Counted from the stretch's first letter, positions 1-9,371 are shown. The stretch is DNA of 64,000 nucleotides from Archangium violaceum (GCF_016859125.1 NZ_CP069338.1:5767501-5831500); one strand, 5' to 3'. Numbers and translations: made by a program. Notes: a model not told the origin generated them from the letters alone.

Positions 1-633
1 GAAGAACTGGCTGCCGTTCGTGTTCCGTCCCCGGTTCGCCATCGCCAGGATGCCCGGCTTGTCGAACGTCCGGCCGCTCTGGAATTCATCCTCGAACATG
101 TAGCCCGGCGAGCCCGTGCCCCTGCCCAGCGGATCTCCGCCCTGGATCATGAAGCCCGGGATGATCCGGTGGAAGAGGATGTCCCGGTACATCGGCGTGT
201 TCTGCTTCACCTCGCCCGTATTCGGATCCGTCCACGCCTGCTCGCCGGTGGCCAGGCCCACGAAGTTCGCCACCGTGACCGGAGCGTCCTTCGAGAAGAG
301 CCTCACCACGACGTTGCCGTGGTTCGTCTCCAGCGTGGCGTACAGCTCCTGGCCGTTCAGCGCCTTCTGCTGCCAGGGCCCCGGCTTCTCCGCGGGAGGC
401 CGCGAGCGGGGCACCGGGCTGGAGCCATGCACCTTCGGCTCCGTGTTCGTCTGGGCCGCCTGGGGCGCCGGATTCGCGGGCGCCTGCGTCCCCGTGTTGG
501 CCGGGGCGCTCTGCGTCGTCGCCTGGGGCGTCGTGCTCGCGGGGGGCGTGCCCTCCGCCTGCTTGTCCTTGTCCTTCGAGCAGGCCGTCAGGGAGAGGAG
601 GAGGAGTCCGGTCGTGAGGAGTCTCGTTCGCAT
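1..633 (-). CDS. Cyclophilin-type peptidyl-prolyl isomerase lipoprotein (3-prime end cut by window edge)
   Basis: Peptidyl-prolyl cis-trans isomerase expected to assist folding of exported proteins in the periplasm. The start at 633 gives an N-terminal signal ending in the lipobox LTAC, then about 70 residues of Ala/Pro/Thr/Gln-rich linker, then the cyclophilin domain. The domain shows NHGNVVVRLF, FVGLATG, FHRIIPGFMIQGGDP and NRGRNTNGSQFF, the hallmark core of bacterial cyclophilins. The window ends just after the SQFF motif, so roughly the last 60 residues and the stop codon are missing. It is divergent from the lipase-CHAT gene that begins at 865. Family assignment is secure; the cellular client is unknown. 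Confidence 0.93.
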   Translation of the reverse strand, partial: MRTRLLTTGLLLLSLTACSKDKDKQAEGTPPASTTPQATTQSAPANTGTQAPANPAPQAAQTNTEPKVHGSSPVPRSRPPAEKPGPWQQKALNGQELYATLETNHGNVVVRLFSKDAPVTVANFVGLATGEQAWTDPNTGEVKQNTPMYRDILFHRIIPGFMIQGGDPLGRGTGSPGYMFEDEFQSGRTFDKPGILAMANRGRNTNGSQFF

Positions 634-864
634 GGGGCGGGCATCCTACAGAGGGAAGGAGTGCTAGCAACCCATGCTCTCGGTGAATGAATCCCTCTGA
701 ACCCGTGTTCAGAACCGCTCACGTCGGCCTGGAGCGTTCAGTCCCGTACCGTTGCCCTTTTCCGTTGGGTCGGAAGGGAACCGTAGACTACCGGGGATCG
801 TCAGTTCTCCCGGTGCTCGCGCGTACGAGCGCCCGGGGGCGAGCCCCCTCTGCTGGAGGTAGTC

Positions 865-3800
865 ATGGCCGCCGTCATCAAGGATGTCGTCGTTCTTCTG
901 CCGGGTCTGCTCGGCAGTGTGCTCAAGCGGGACGGCAAGGAGATCTGGGGACTGTCCGGTAGTGCCATCTTCCGTGCCCTCTTCAGCGGCGCGGGCAGCG
1001 TGAAGTCCCTCACGCTGAAGTCCGACAGCGGGGGCGAGCTCGCCGACGATGGCGTGGAGGCCACCGCCGTCCTGCCCGACACGCATCTCATCCCCGGGCT
1101 GTGGAAGGTGGATGGCTACACCCGCGTGGCGGAGACGCTGGTGGGGAAGCTGGGGCTCATCCCCGGCGCGAACTTCTTCGAGTTCCCCTACGACTGGCGG
1201 CGAGACATCCGCTTCACCGCGAAGCGGCTCGCTCGCGAGTCCGAGCGGTGGCTCCATGCGTGGCGCAACAGCAACGGCGGCTCCAAGGATGCGCGCCTCA
1301 TCCTCGTGGGTCACTCCATGGGCGGCGTCGTGTCGCGCTACTTCCTCGAGTGCCTCGGGGGATGGAAGGACACGCGCGCGCTCATCACCTTCGGCACGCC
1401 CCACCGTGGCTCGTTCATGGCGCTGCAGGCGCTCGCGCTGGGCTTCCGCAAGAACCTGGGGCCGGTGAACCTCTTCGATCTGTCCGAGATGGTGCGCTCG
1501 CTCCCCTCGGCGTACCAGCTCCTGCCCACGTACCCATGCGTGCAGCTGCCCGATGGGAGCATCGTCCGTCCGGGCGAGGCCCAGGGCCTCGGCCAGCTCG
1601 ATGCCGTCAAGGCCGCGGCGGGACTCGCCTTCCAGCGGGAGATCGAGCAGGCGATCGAGACCAACGCGAAGAGCACCGGGTACCTCGACCCCAAGCGGGG
1701 CTACGCGCTCTACCCGGTGGTGGGCAGCACCCAGCCCACGCTGCAAGGGGTTCGCCTCACCGCGTCCGGAGCGCTGGAGATGCTTCACAGCGATCCGGAT
1801 GGCACGGACCACGGGGGTGATGGCACGGTGCCACGCGTCTCCGCGCTGCCGCTGGAGGAGCGCCACCAGGTGCGCGTCATGTACAGCCCCACGTCTCACG
1901 CCTCGCTGCAGAACGCCTTCGAGGTGCTGGCCCACGTGGAGGGCGTGCTCACCGGCCAGCTCATCAACCTCGACAAGTACCGGGACAGCCTGTTCGGGCC
2001 GTCGCCGCGGAGCCTCTCACTGTACCTCGAGGATGCGTTCGGGCACGACGAGCCGGTGACGGTTCGTGTCCGCCCCTCGGCCGAGCCCGTGTCGCTCCAG
2101 GCCTACGTCACGAACGTGAAGACGGGCCAGTCGTTCTCGACGGAGCTCACGCGTGACGCCGATGGCTTCCACGTGGGCACGTTGCGCCCGTTGCCTCCCG
2201 GCCTGTACCGCGTGAGCGTGAAGGGGGGCCCCGAGGTCATGCCCGTGACGGACGTCTTCGCCGTCTTCCACCGCGCGGGCCAGCTGCCGGAGGACGAGGA
2301 GGATGTGGTCGACCAGCTGGTGCGTTTCTCCTTGCCGCCGCAGGATCCGGAGCGGAAACGGTCGGTGGAGCCGCATTCCGCCTCGCTGGTGAAGCCTCCG
2401 CCGGAGGCGATCGATGCCCCGGCCGCGCTGGACGAGGGGCAGCGAATCACCCGCTACCCCTCGGTGGAGCCGGTGGTGCCCGCGCGCCCTGGACAAGCGC
2501 TTCCCCTGACGGTGGACCTGGCGCTGACGGAGGTGGGCTCGGCGACGGAGTCCGCGGGGGTCACCGTCTCCGGGCTGCCGCCCGATTGGAAGGAGCTCCC
2601 CATCAAGGTCCGTCTGCTCTGCACGGAGATGACGTTCCGGGCGGGGGCGGACACGGGCGTGGTGCTGGTGCAGCGCAACGCCGAGTCGATCCCCGCCACC
2701 CTCACGGGCACCGTCAACCCGGGCGCCTCGGGTGAGCTCACCGTGGTGGCCACCTTCGAGTATGGAGGCCGCTTCTGCGGCGCGGCCCGCCGGAGCATCC
2801 CCATCGAGTCCGCTGGCGCGGGGAGCGCGGATCCGTCCTCCTCGCGCTCCCCCTCGATGCCGCCCCTGCCCGGAACGGCGCCGGCTTCCGCCGGGGCGAC
2901 GGATGAGGGAAAGGGGACGTTCGTGCTCGAGGCCGGGGCCGAGAAGCCCCACCTGACGGTGCAGATCCACCGCCTGGACCGAGGCAACCCACGGCGCCTG
3001 TACTGGATGCTCCACGTGGCGGTGCCATGCGAGGGACTGCCGGCCCGGCTCTCCGGAGATCTGGACCTGGGCTCGGACCCGGCCGCCTTCTTCCAGAGCG
3101 TGGCCGCCACGGCGCGCGAGCTCCGCTCGGGCGAGCACTACAACTGGTTCCTCGGGCTGGGGAAGCTGCTCTACCAGCGGACGCCGAACGCGTTCCGGGA
3201 GACGTTCCGTGCCCTGCGCAAGCAGTACGGGCCGGGCTTCCCCATCCAGTTCATCACCGATGATCCGCACGTGCCGTGGGAGCTGATGGCGCCCACGGAT
3301 GTGCCGGACGCGGAGTTGCTGTGCATGGATCACCCGGTGGCGCGGTGGCTGCTCGACTACCAGACGTCGCTGACGACGCGCCTGACGCAGGGGGACATGC
3401 TCACCATCGCCCCGGACTACCAGTTCCACCCGCACCTCGCGCCCCTTCCGCAGGCACAGGCGGAGTCCCTGCAGCTCGCCAGGCGGTTTCGCGCGGTGCG
3501 CGTCGCGGGCCGGCGCCAGCCCGTGCTGAGCCTGTTGGGCGGGAGCTACGGCCGGCCCGTGGGGCTGGTGCACTTCGCCGGGCACGGCAAGTACAGCGCG
3601 AACAACGAGGTGTCGCCCTCGTGCGTCTACCTGGAGGATGGCGAGCTGCGGACGCTCGAGGTGCGCAACTCGATGACGATGCTGGGGCAGCGGTCCCGGC
3701 CGCTCGTCATCTTCAATGCCTGCGAGGTGGGCACGTCCACCGACATGCTCGGTGGCATCGGGGGCTGGGCCGAGACGTTCGTGAGCGAGCAGTTCTCCGG

Positions 3801-4026
3801 CTTCATCGCGCCCCTGTGGCCCGTGCAGGACGCGCACGCGCGCAACGCGGTGGAGCAACTGGTGGCGGACCTGAAGGTCAATCACCTCACCGTGGGCGAG
3901 GCGCTCCGGCGTCTGCGTCAGAGCGAGGCGAAGACGTCACCCACGTACCTCTCCTATGTGTTCGTGGGGGACGTGATGGCGAGCTTCGCCCAGGCGGTCT
4001 CCGCGGCTCGTAACGTCGCGGCGTAG
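865..4026 (+). CDS. LCAT/PGAP1-like lipase fused to a C-terminal CHAT caspase-like protease domain
   Basis: A 1053-residue two-enzyme fusion. Residues about 5-380 are an LCAT/PGAP1-like alpha/beta hydrolase: VVLLPGLLGS near the N-terminus, nucleophile elbow GHSMGG with Ser151, acid in GGDGTVP (Asp319) and a candidate catalytic His345 in TSHASL. Residues about 390-700 look like beta-rich linker domains. The last ~250 residues match a CHAT domain (caspase HetF associated with TPRs): VHFAGHG with His907 and FNACEVG with Cys953 form the expected His-Cys dyad, followed by the typical FIAPLWPV segment. No signal peptide is visible, so a cytoplasmic location is likely. CHAT proteins often act in programmed death or phage defence after a trigger; proteolytic control of the lipase is only an inference. 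It lies 73 bp before the toxin gene at 4100 on the same strand. Confidence 0.9.
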   Translation: MAAVIKDVVVLLPGLLGSVLKRDGKEIWGLSGSAIFRALFSGAGSVKSLTLKSDSGGELADDGVEATAVLPDTHLIPGLWKVDGYTRVAETLVGKLGLIPGANFFEFPYDWRRDIRFTAKRLARESERWLHAWRNSNGGSKDARLILVGHSMGGVVSRYFLECLGGWKDTRALITFGTPHRGSFMALQALALGFRKNLGPVNLFDLSEMVRSLPSAYQLLPTYPCVQLPDGSIVRPGEAQGLGQLDAVKAAAGLAFQREIEQAIETNAKSTGYLDPKRGYALYPVVGSTQPTLQGVRLTASGALEMLHSDPDGTDHGGDGTVPRVSALPLEERHQVRVMYSPTSHASLQNAFEVLAHVEGVLTGQLINLDKYRDSLFGPSPRSLSLYLEDAFGHDEPVTVRVRPSAEPVSLQAYVTNVKTGQSFSTELTRDADGFHVGTLRPLPPGLYRVSVKGGPEVMPVTDVFAVFHRAGQLPEDEEDVVDQLVRFSLPPQDPERKRSVEPHSASLVKPPPEAIDAPAALDEGQRITRYPSVEPVVPARPGQALPLTVDLALTEVGSATESAGVTVSGLPPDWKELPIKVRLLCTEMTFRAGADTGVVLVQRNAESIPATLTGTVNPGASGELTVVATFEYGGRFCGAARRSIPIESAGAGSADPSSSRSPSMPPLPGTAPASAGATDEGKGTFVLEAGAEKPHLTVQIHRLDRGNPRRLYWMLHVAVPCEGLPARLSGDLDLGSDPAAFFQSVAATARELRSGEHYNWFLGLGKLLYQRTPNAFRETFRALRKQYGPGFPIQFITDDPHVPWELMAPTDVPDAELLCMDHPVARWLLDYQTSLTTRLTQGDMLTIAPDYQFHPHLAPLPQAQAESLQLARRFRAVRVAGRRQPVLSLLGGSYGRPVGLVHFAGHGKYSANNEVSPSCVYLEDGELRTLEVRNSMTMLGQRSRPLVIFNACEVGTSTDMLGGIGGWAETFVSEQFSGFIAPLWPVQDAHARNAVEQLVADLKVNHLTVGEALRRLRQSEAKTSPTYLSYVFVGDVMASFAQAVSAARNVAA

Positions 4027-4099
4027 GCCCGGCGCGCTGGTGCTGACACGGGCCCTCACCGGGGACGGGAGAGGGCCCGGAGCTTCCGAGGGAGTCCCC

Positions 4100-5500
4100 A
4101 TGCGACCCGGATGGATGGCCGTGCTGTTGCTCCTGCTCGTCGGCTGCGGCACCGCCACCCGGGTCGTGCGTCTGGATACGGGACAGGGCACGCCTCTCGT
4201 CCACTCTCCACGTGGCGGCCATGGGGCGGTGCCGCTGCGCGAGGGCGAGCTCCGGGATGCGATGGAGGTGTTGGTCCGGGACGTGCGGCCCGCCTCGAGG
4301 CCCCTGCGATTCGCCCGGGCGTTGATGTTCGAGTCCTGGCAGGAGGAGGTGCATCTGGAGTGGACGGGCCGGCGGTTGGTGCCCGGTTCACCGGAAGCCC
4401 CGCGACTGCATCCGGAGCAGGACGGGTTGACACGCGGTTATGAGCTCTGGTGCGAGCGCGGGCGCCACACACGGGACTGCCTTTCGCTGTTGAGGGACAC
4501 GCCCTCGCTCGATGCGGATGGGCGGTACACGCTGGCGATGGCCATCGCCGTGGACGCGGTGTGGGACGAGACGAAAGCGGCGCTGGCGGAGATGGCGGAC
4601 CCGGAGGCCGTGCGGGCCAACATCGTGTCCGCGATGGCGATGTACATGATGTTGTGGTTGCTACCCGAGCCATTGTCGAAGGGACTTGCCGCGACGCTGA
4701 CGGCTGGGCTCATCGCGTATCTGGGCATCGACACGGTGTGGGGGTTGATTGGAGGCTGGATACGGCTGGTGGGGGAGGTGAACCAGGCCACGACCTTCGG
4801 GCAACTGCGAGCGGCGGGGGAGCGGTACGGCAAGGTGATGGGCAGGCACGCGGCACGGGCCTTCGTGCTGTTGGCGACAGCGGCCATCGGAAACACGGCG
4901 GGGCTGGCGACGAAGGGGCCGGGGCTGCCCGGCTACTCGCGGGCCGCGGTGTTGGCGGAGGCGCAGGGGGGCTTCCGGCTGGCGGCGGTGGGTGAGGTGC
5001 AATCGGTAGCGGTTTCCGCCGAGGGCGCTTTCACCATCGCGCTGGCTCCGGGCGCGGTCGCGATGACGGCCCAGGGGGGGCACTCACCTGGCAAAGGGTC
5101 TCTGACAGGGCGCCCGACTCGGCCTGCTCCCAATGATGACGACCCGGTCAATCTCAAGGCGATTGAGAGAGAGAACGAATCGGCACGAACCCTCGCGGAT
5201 GACGGTTACCAGGTGGAGCAAAACCCTCCGCCCAAGCCGAACGGAAAGGCACCCGACTATAAGATCAACGGAGAGTATTATGATTGTTATGCGCCAAGCT
5301 CCTCACGCGCTCGCAATATCGCCGACCGAATCTTGAAGTTCAAAGTCGAGCCTGGACAGGCGGATAGGATTGTTCTCAATCTCGATGACAGTGGGGTCTC
5401 GCTCGATGCGCTGAAACAGCAGTTCAAGGACTGGCCGATTCCTGGTTTGAAGGAGGTCATTGTTGTAAGAGGGGGCAAGGTCATACCGCTTTTCCCGTAA
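4100..5500 (+). CDS. SitA-like lipoprotein toxin with CdiA-type C-terminal nuclease (tRNase-like) domain
   Basis: Predicted 466-residue polymorphic toxin of the myxobacterial swarm-inhibition (Sit) type, delivered between kin by outer-membrane exchange. The ATG at 4100 is preferred over an upstream ATG at 4040 because it places a clean lipoprotein signal (LLLLLVGC) at the N-terminus. A central region around residues 170-260 has hydrophobic helices (MYMMLWLLPEP, AYLGIDTVWGLIGGWI). The last ~113 residues (ENESARTLADDGYQVEQ to VVRGGKVIPLF) resemble the CdiA C-terminal tRNase domain, with DYKINGEYYDCYAP and VLNLDDS landmarks. The toxin tip is lower in GC than the body, typical of a swapped module. 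The candidate immunity gene begins 40 bp downstream. The family call is by recognition; the exact RNA or DNA target is inferred. Confidence 0.85.
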   Translation: MRPGWMAVLLLLLVGCGTATRVVRLDTGQGTPLVHSPRGGHGAVPLREGELRDAMEVLVRDVRPASRPLRFARALMFESWQEEVHLEWTGRRLVPGSPEAPRLHPEQDGLTRGYELWCERGRHTRDCLSLLRDTPSLDADGRYTLAMAIAVDAVWDETKAALAEMADPEAVRANIVSAMAMYMMLWLLPEPLSKGLAATLTAGLIAYLGIDTVWGLIGGWIRLVGEVNQATTFGQLRAAGERYGKVMGRHAARAFVLLATAAIGNTAGLATKGPGLPGYSRAAVLAEAQGGFRLAAVGEVQSVAVSAEGAFTIALAPGAVAMTAQGGHSPGKGSLTGRPTRPAPNDDDPVNLKAIERENESARTLADDGYQVEQNPPPKPNGKAPDYKINGEYYDCYAPSSSRARNIADRILKFKVEPGQADRIVLNLDDSGVSLDALKQQFKDWPIPGLKEVIVVRGGKVIPLFP

Positions 5501-5540
5501 GGACTGTTCCATTGCCAGCCGTGTTCAGGCGGAGAGTGTC

Positions 5541-5996
5541 ATGAGTCTGGAGTATGGTCTTGAGTTGTCGACCGGTTTGAAGCCCCAGGAACTCTTGCGG
5601 CTGCTGGAGGCCCAGCTCGCTTTGTCATGGGGCAATGAGAAGTCATTGAGAGGTCCTGCGCTCTGGATTGATTGCGTGGAAGCCTCCCGTGCCGGACGTG
5701 AGAGCATCGAAGAGGGATTCCACTTCAGCCCGGACGTGCTCGTCATCTTCCGGCTCGATTCCAACAGCGGCGAATACGAAGAAGGCCACCGGGTCATGCT
5801 GCGCGCGACGATGCTCCTGCTGGAGCACGGCCAGGACGGTGTGCTGCTCTTCAATGGAGAGCACATCCTCCTGCAAAGGATCGCGGGACAGTTGGTGTTG
5901 AACGCGGACGCCAGGAACTGGACGGACGGGCTCCGGCTGGAGAATGAAATCCGGCTCCCTCACGAGAAGCGCTCCCTGCCGTCACCGCTGCTGTAG
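5541..5996 (+). CDS. SitI-like immunity protein for the upstream toxin
   Basis: A 151-residue soluble protein without signal peptide or membrane segment, starting MSLEYGLELSTGLKP. It resembles the SitI3-type immunity family (glycine/leucine helices early, then DVLVIFRLDSNSGEYEEG). Its place right after a SitA-like toxin gene on the same strand fits a toxin-immunity pair in which the cytoplasmic protein neutralises the toxin tip. The gene is convergent with the hydrolase on the minus strand and overlaps its 3-prime end by 15 bp (5982-5996). Confidence 0.8.
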   Translation: MSLEYGLELSTGLKPQELLRLLEAQLALSWGNEKSLRGPALWIDCVEASRAGRESIEEGFHFSPDVLVIFRLDSNSGEYEEGHRVMLRATMLLLEHGQDGVLLFNGEHILLQRIAGQLVLNADARNWTDGLRLENEIRLPHEKRSLPSPLL

Positions 5997-7013
5997 CCCT
6001 CCGGGAGTCTCGAGCGCCAGGGCCACCATCGTCTCGGTGATGTCGCTCGGGTAGTAGTTGGAGAAGCCGGGCACTCCCGTGAGCGCCGCCTCGGCATGGT
6101 CCATGTCGTTCAACCGCACCACGCGCGAGCCCGGGACCTCCGCGTCCACCGCGTTCACCATCCCGTCGCACGCCCAGCCGTAGCGCTCGTGCACGTAGGC
6201 GCACAACGGCCGCATCAGCGAGCGCCGTGACAGCCGTGACGTCGCCAGCGCCACCGTCGGGATGTCCGCGGGGTAGGGGTGCTGGCGCACGAACGCCATC
6301 CGCCTCGCGTACGACAGATCCTCCACCGAGGCCGCGTCCCCCTGGAACAACGAGGGGAAGGTCACATCCAGCAGCCGCCTCAGCGCGGGTGTCGTCACCA
6401 GGTCATTGGCGATGACCGAGCCGCCGAACGGTGCCTGCAGCGCCACCACCGCGCGTACGTGACGGCGCAGCTCCGGGTGGAGCGCCAGCGTGCTCATGGC
6501 CTCCACGCCTCCCTTGCTGTGGCCCACCAGCACCACCGTGCGGCGGAAGTGGATGGCGTCCAGCAGCGCGTCGCGCACCACCTCCACGTTGTCCAGGAGC
6601 CGCCCCTCGGTGTCCACCGCCACCTCGCGCGTCTCCAGCCCCCGCTTCTCCAGGCGCCGCTGGTTGTCCTCCAGGTAGCCGGGCACCTCGTCTCCCAGCA
6701 TCCCCTTCACCAGCAGGTACAGGTGGCGCTTCGCCTCGTCCGGCAATACCGGTTCGTCCTCGCGCACCCGCTGGTGCACCTCGCGGAAGCGGGCGGTGAT
6801 GTCCGTGGGCGGTGCCGTCTCGGCCTTGAACCACCCGGCCAGGCCCGTGCTCCCGGGGCCCGAATCGCTCCGGGCCTCGGGCAGTCCGCGCAACGAGCGC
6901 AGCATCCGCGCCACCGCGCCCGTGGCGGGGGTCCGGAGGGTGTTGGGGGCGGGGCGCTCCCCGTCGGACGGAGGGGGAGCGGGGGAGGGTGGAACGCGTT
7001 CCTTCTGCGGCAT
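5982..7013 (-). CDS. Alpha/beta hydrolase
   Basis: A 343-residue protein with an alpha/beta-hydrolase nucleophile elbow VLVGHSKGG about the middle and a candidate catalytic His in the C-terminal NDMDHAEA. The ATG at 7013 (MPQKERVPP) is chosen because longer versions run over the neighbouring promoter region and into the divergent SAM decarboxylase gene. The first ~60 residues are Pro/Ala-rich and lack a signal peptide. The substrate cannot be read from sequence; lipase/esterase or acyltransferase roles are possible. Only 73 bp separate it from the divergent polyamine operon. Confidence 0.85.
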   Translation of the reverse strand: MPQKERVPPSPAPPPSDGERPAPNTLRTPATGAVARMLRSLRGLPEARSDSGPGSTGLAGWFKAETAPPTDITARFREVHQRVREDEPVLPDEAKRHLYLLVKGMLGDEVPGYLEDNQRRLEKRGLETREVAVDTEGRLLDNVEVVRDALLDAIHFRRTVVLVGHSKGGVEAMSTLALHPELRRHVRAVVALQAPFGGSVIANDLVTTPALRRLLDVTFPSLFQGDAASVEDLSYARRMAFVRQHPYPADIPTVALATSRLSRRSLMRPLCAYVHERYGWACDGMVNAVDAEVPGSRVVRLNDMDHAEAALTGVPGFSNYYPSDITETMVALALETPGGLQQR

Positions 7014-7086
7014 ACGGACCCGGAGCGTATCAGGGCCGGGCCCGTTCGTTCTCCAGGCCACAGAAGGGAGGCGTCCGTGGTAGAAG

Positions 7087-7464
7087 GTGGACGTTCCACG
7101 CGGAGGAAGGACGCTGACGACCGGACAGGAATGGCTGGTGGATGCGAGCGGGTGCTCTGCGGAGCGCTTGAAGGACGCGAGTGTGCTCGCGGCCCTGTTC
7201 GAGGAGCTCATCGTGCTGTTGGAGTTGAAGGTGGTGGGTCAGCCGCAGTGGCACGTCTTCCCGGAGCCGGGCGGTATCACCGGCCTCACGCTGCTGGCGG
7301 AGAGTCACCTGGCCGTCCACACCTTTCCGGAGCACGGTTTCGCCGCGCTCAATGTCTATTGCTGCCGCCCTCGCTCGCGCCCGGACTTCGAGGCGCTGCT
7401 GGCGCGGCACCTGGGCGCGGCCTCCTGCCGTGTCCGTGAGTTGCCTCGGGGGGTGGGGGCGTGA
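7087..7464 (+). CDS. speD: S-adenosylmethionine decarboxylase proenzyme
   Basis: Makes decarboxylated SAM, the aminopropyl donor for spermidine synthesis. The 125-residue length is right for the small bacterial class, and the signature LLAESHLAVHTFPEHG is complete; self-cleavage between Glu72 and Ser73 would form the pyruvoyl cofactor. GTG at 7087 is the first possible start because an in-frame stop lies just upstream at 7081. Its 3-prime end overlaps the start of the next gene (GTGA), so it leads a six-gene, translationally coupled operon ending in the oxidase at 12901. Confidence 0.93.
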   Translation: MDVPRGGRTLTTGQEWLVDASGCSAERLKDASVLAALFEELIVLLELKVVGQPQWHVFPEPGGITGLTLLAESHLAVHTFPEHGFAALNVYCCRPRSRPDFEALLARHLGAASCRVRELPRGVGA

Positions 7465-9359
7465 CGCAGGGTAATTGCCCCTCGTGTGGGGCGCCGATCG
7501 AATTCACCGCGGGCACGGCGTTGGTGGTGGTGTGCGGCCACTGCCAGACGGTGGTGGCCAAGAAGGGCATCAGGCTCGAGGCGCACGGGAAGATTGGCGC
7601 CATCGTCGATACCGACTCGCCCCTGCAGCTCAACGTGGAGGGCCGCATTGGCCGGAGCGGCTACCGGCTGGTGGGCCACCTCCAGAAGGACCACGGCGCG
7701 GGGCCCTGGGACGAGTGGTACGTCGAGTTCGACGACGGGCGCACCGGCTGGCTCTCCGAGTCCGAGGGCGCCTTCCACCTCCTGATGGCCTCGGGCACCG
7801 AGCCGGGCCTGTCGTACGATGACTTCCCGCCCGGCTTCCGCTTCAGCCTGCGAGACCACCGGCTGGTGGTGGAGGAGCGCGGGCACGGCCGGGTGGTGGC
7901 CGCCGAGGGCCAGTTGCCCAGTGACGTGGACCCGAGCGCGGACAGCTACTACGTGGATGCCACGGGCCCGCGCGGTGTCTTCGCCACGCTCGATTTCGGC
8001 ACGGGGACGAGCGACCCCGAGGTGTACGTCGGCAAGAAGCTGAAGCTGGAGGAGCTGGGCATTCCTCCGGACCAGTTCCGGCCGAAGGTGAAGAGGGTGT
8101 CGCTGCAGCAGGCGCGCTGCTCCAACTGCAACGGCTCGCTGGAGCTGCGCGCGCCGGACCGGACGAAGCGCGTGGCGTGCCCCTACTGCGGCGCGCTGCT
8201 GGACGCCAGTCAGGGCAAGCTGGCCTTCCTCCAGCTGCTGGAGAAGCCGGACCACGCGCCGCTCATTCCCCTGGGAGCCCGGGGCAAGCTGAAGGACGCC
8301 GAGTGGGTGTGCATCGGCTTCCTGGTGCGCTCGTGCCACGTGGAGGGCGTCCGCTACCCATGGGAGGAGTACCTCCTCTTCAACCGGTCGCACGGCTTCA
8401 CCTGGTTGATGAACTCCAACGGGCACTGGGTGTTCCTCGAGCCGTTGGACGCGGGCGACGTGGCGGTGGCCGAGGGCATCGCCGCGCACCTGGAGGGAAA
8501 GCGCTACCGCGCCTTCCAGAGCGTGACGGCCGAAACCGAGACGGTGCTGGGCGAGTTCTACTGGGAGGTGGAAGCCGGCGAGACCGCGGAGGCGGAGGAG
8601 TACGTGGCGCCGCCGTACTCGGTGAACGTGGACCGCACCGAGAACGAGGTGTCGTACACGCGCGGCGAGTACCTCTCGCCCGAGGTGGTGCGGGAGGCGT
8701 TCCAGCTCAAGGAGCCCCTGCCCACGCCCCATGGCATCGCGCCCAGCCAGCCCGACCCGCACGCGAGCTCGCCCATCTGGAAGTGGACGGGTATCTGGGG
8801 CGCGGCGCTGCTCGCCGTGTTCCTCGTGGTGAACATGATGGCCGCCAAGGAGACGGTGCTGGTGCACGAGGTGCGCCTGCCGCCGAACGTGCGCTCCGGC
8901 ACTCCCGAGGCCATTCAGTTCAGCGAGCCCTTCGAAATCCACAAGCGCGGCAACGTGCGCGCCGAGCTGCTCGCGTCCGTCAGCAACAACTGGCTGGGTG
9001 TGCAGGGCGACCTGGTGAACGAGGCGACCGGCGAGGTGGTCAGCTTCTACGAAGAGGTGAGCTACTACTACGGCAACGACTCGGGTGAGTCGTGGAGCGA
9101 GGGTGGCCAGCAGGAGGTGGAGTACCTGTCCGTGGTGCCGCCGGGGCGCTACGTGCTGCGCACCACGGCGTACTTCGACGGCCTGTCCCACGGGCGCGAC
9201 TACAGGGTGACGCTCGTGAGCGATTCCCCGCGTTTCCTCTGGTTCTTCTGCGCGTTGGTGCTGCTGCTCATCGGGCCCCTGGTGGCGTTCTTCCGCTCCT
9301 CCAGCTTCGAGTCGGCGCGCTGGGCGGAGAGCAACCTGGGCTCGGACTCGGATGATTGA
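7461..9359 (+). CDS. DUF4178 protein with two zinc ribbons and C-terminal membrane segments
   Basis: A 632-residue protein starting at GTG 7461 inside the preceding stop codon. It has two zinc-ribbon pairs, CPSCG/CGHCQ at the N-terminus and CSNC/CPYCG near residue 215, each followed by a DUF4178-like beta-rich repeat (YRLVGHLQKDHGAGPWDEWY; a parallel segment near residue 285 containing WEEYLLFN). Membrane helices lie near residue 440 (GIWGAALLAVFLVVNMM) and close to the C-terminus (FLWFFCALVLLLIGPLVAFF), bracketing an extracytoplasmic domain. Function is unknown. The family is known to co-occur with DUF350 and polyamine synthesis genes, as here. Confidence 0.88.
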   Translation: MTQGNCPSCGAPIEFTAGTALVVVCGHCQTVVAKKGIRLEAHGKIGAIVDTDSPLQLNVEGRIGRSGYRLVGHLQKDHGAGPWDEWYVEFDDGRTGWLSESEGAFHLLMASGTEPGLSYDDFPPGFRFSLRDHRLVVEERGHGRVVAAEGQLPSDVDPSADSYYVDATGPRGVFATLDFGTGTSDPEVYVGKKLKLEELGIPPDQFRPKVKRVSLQQARCSNCNGSLELRAPDRTKRVACPYCGALLDASQGKLAFLQLLEKPDHAPLIPLGARGKLKDAEWVCIGFLVRSCHVEGVRYPWEEYLLFNRSHGFTWLMNSNGHWVFLEPLDAGDVAVAEGIAAHLEGKRYRAFQSVTAETETVLGEFYWEVEAGETAEAEEYVAPPYSVNVDRTENEVSYTRGEYLSPEVVREAFQLKEPLPTPHGIAPSQPDPHASSPIWKWTGIWGAALLAVFLVVNMMAAKETVLVHEVRLPPNVRSGTPEAIQFSEPFEIHKRGNVRAELLASVSNNWLGVQGDLVNEATGEVVSFYEEVSYYYGNDSGESWSEGGQQEVEYLSVVPPGRYVLRTTAYFDGLSHGRDYRVTLVSDSPRFLWFFCALVLLLIGPLVAFFRSSSFESARWAESNLGSDSDD

Positions 9360-9371
9360 GGGAGGGTGTCC

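Noticed and set aside
7013-7211. Longer start for the hydrolase at 7211
   Set aside because: It would overlap the first third of the divergent SAM decarboxylase gene and adds no homologous or signal residues.
6279-7439. Long plus-strand frame across the hydrolase gene and the SAM decarboxylase
   Set aside because: Overlaps two well-supported genes in other frames and has no protein-like features.
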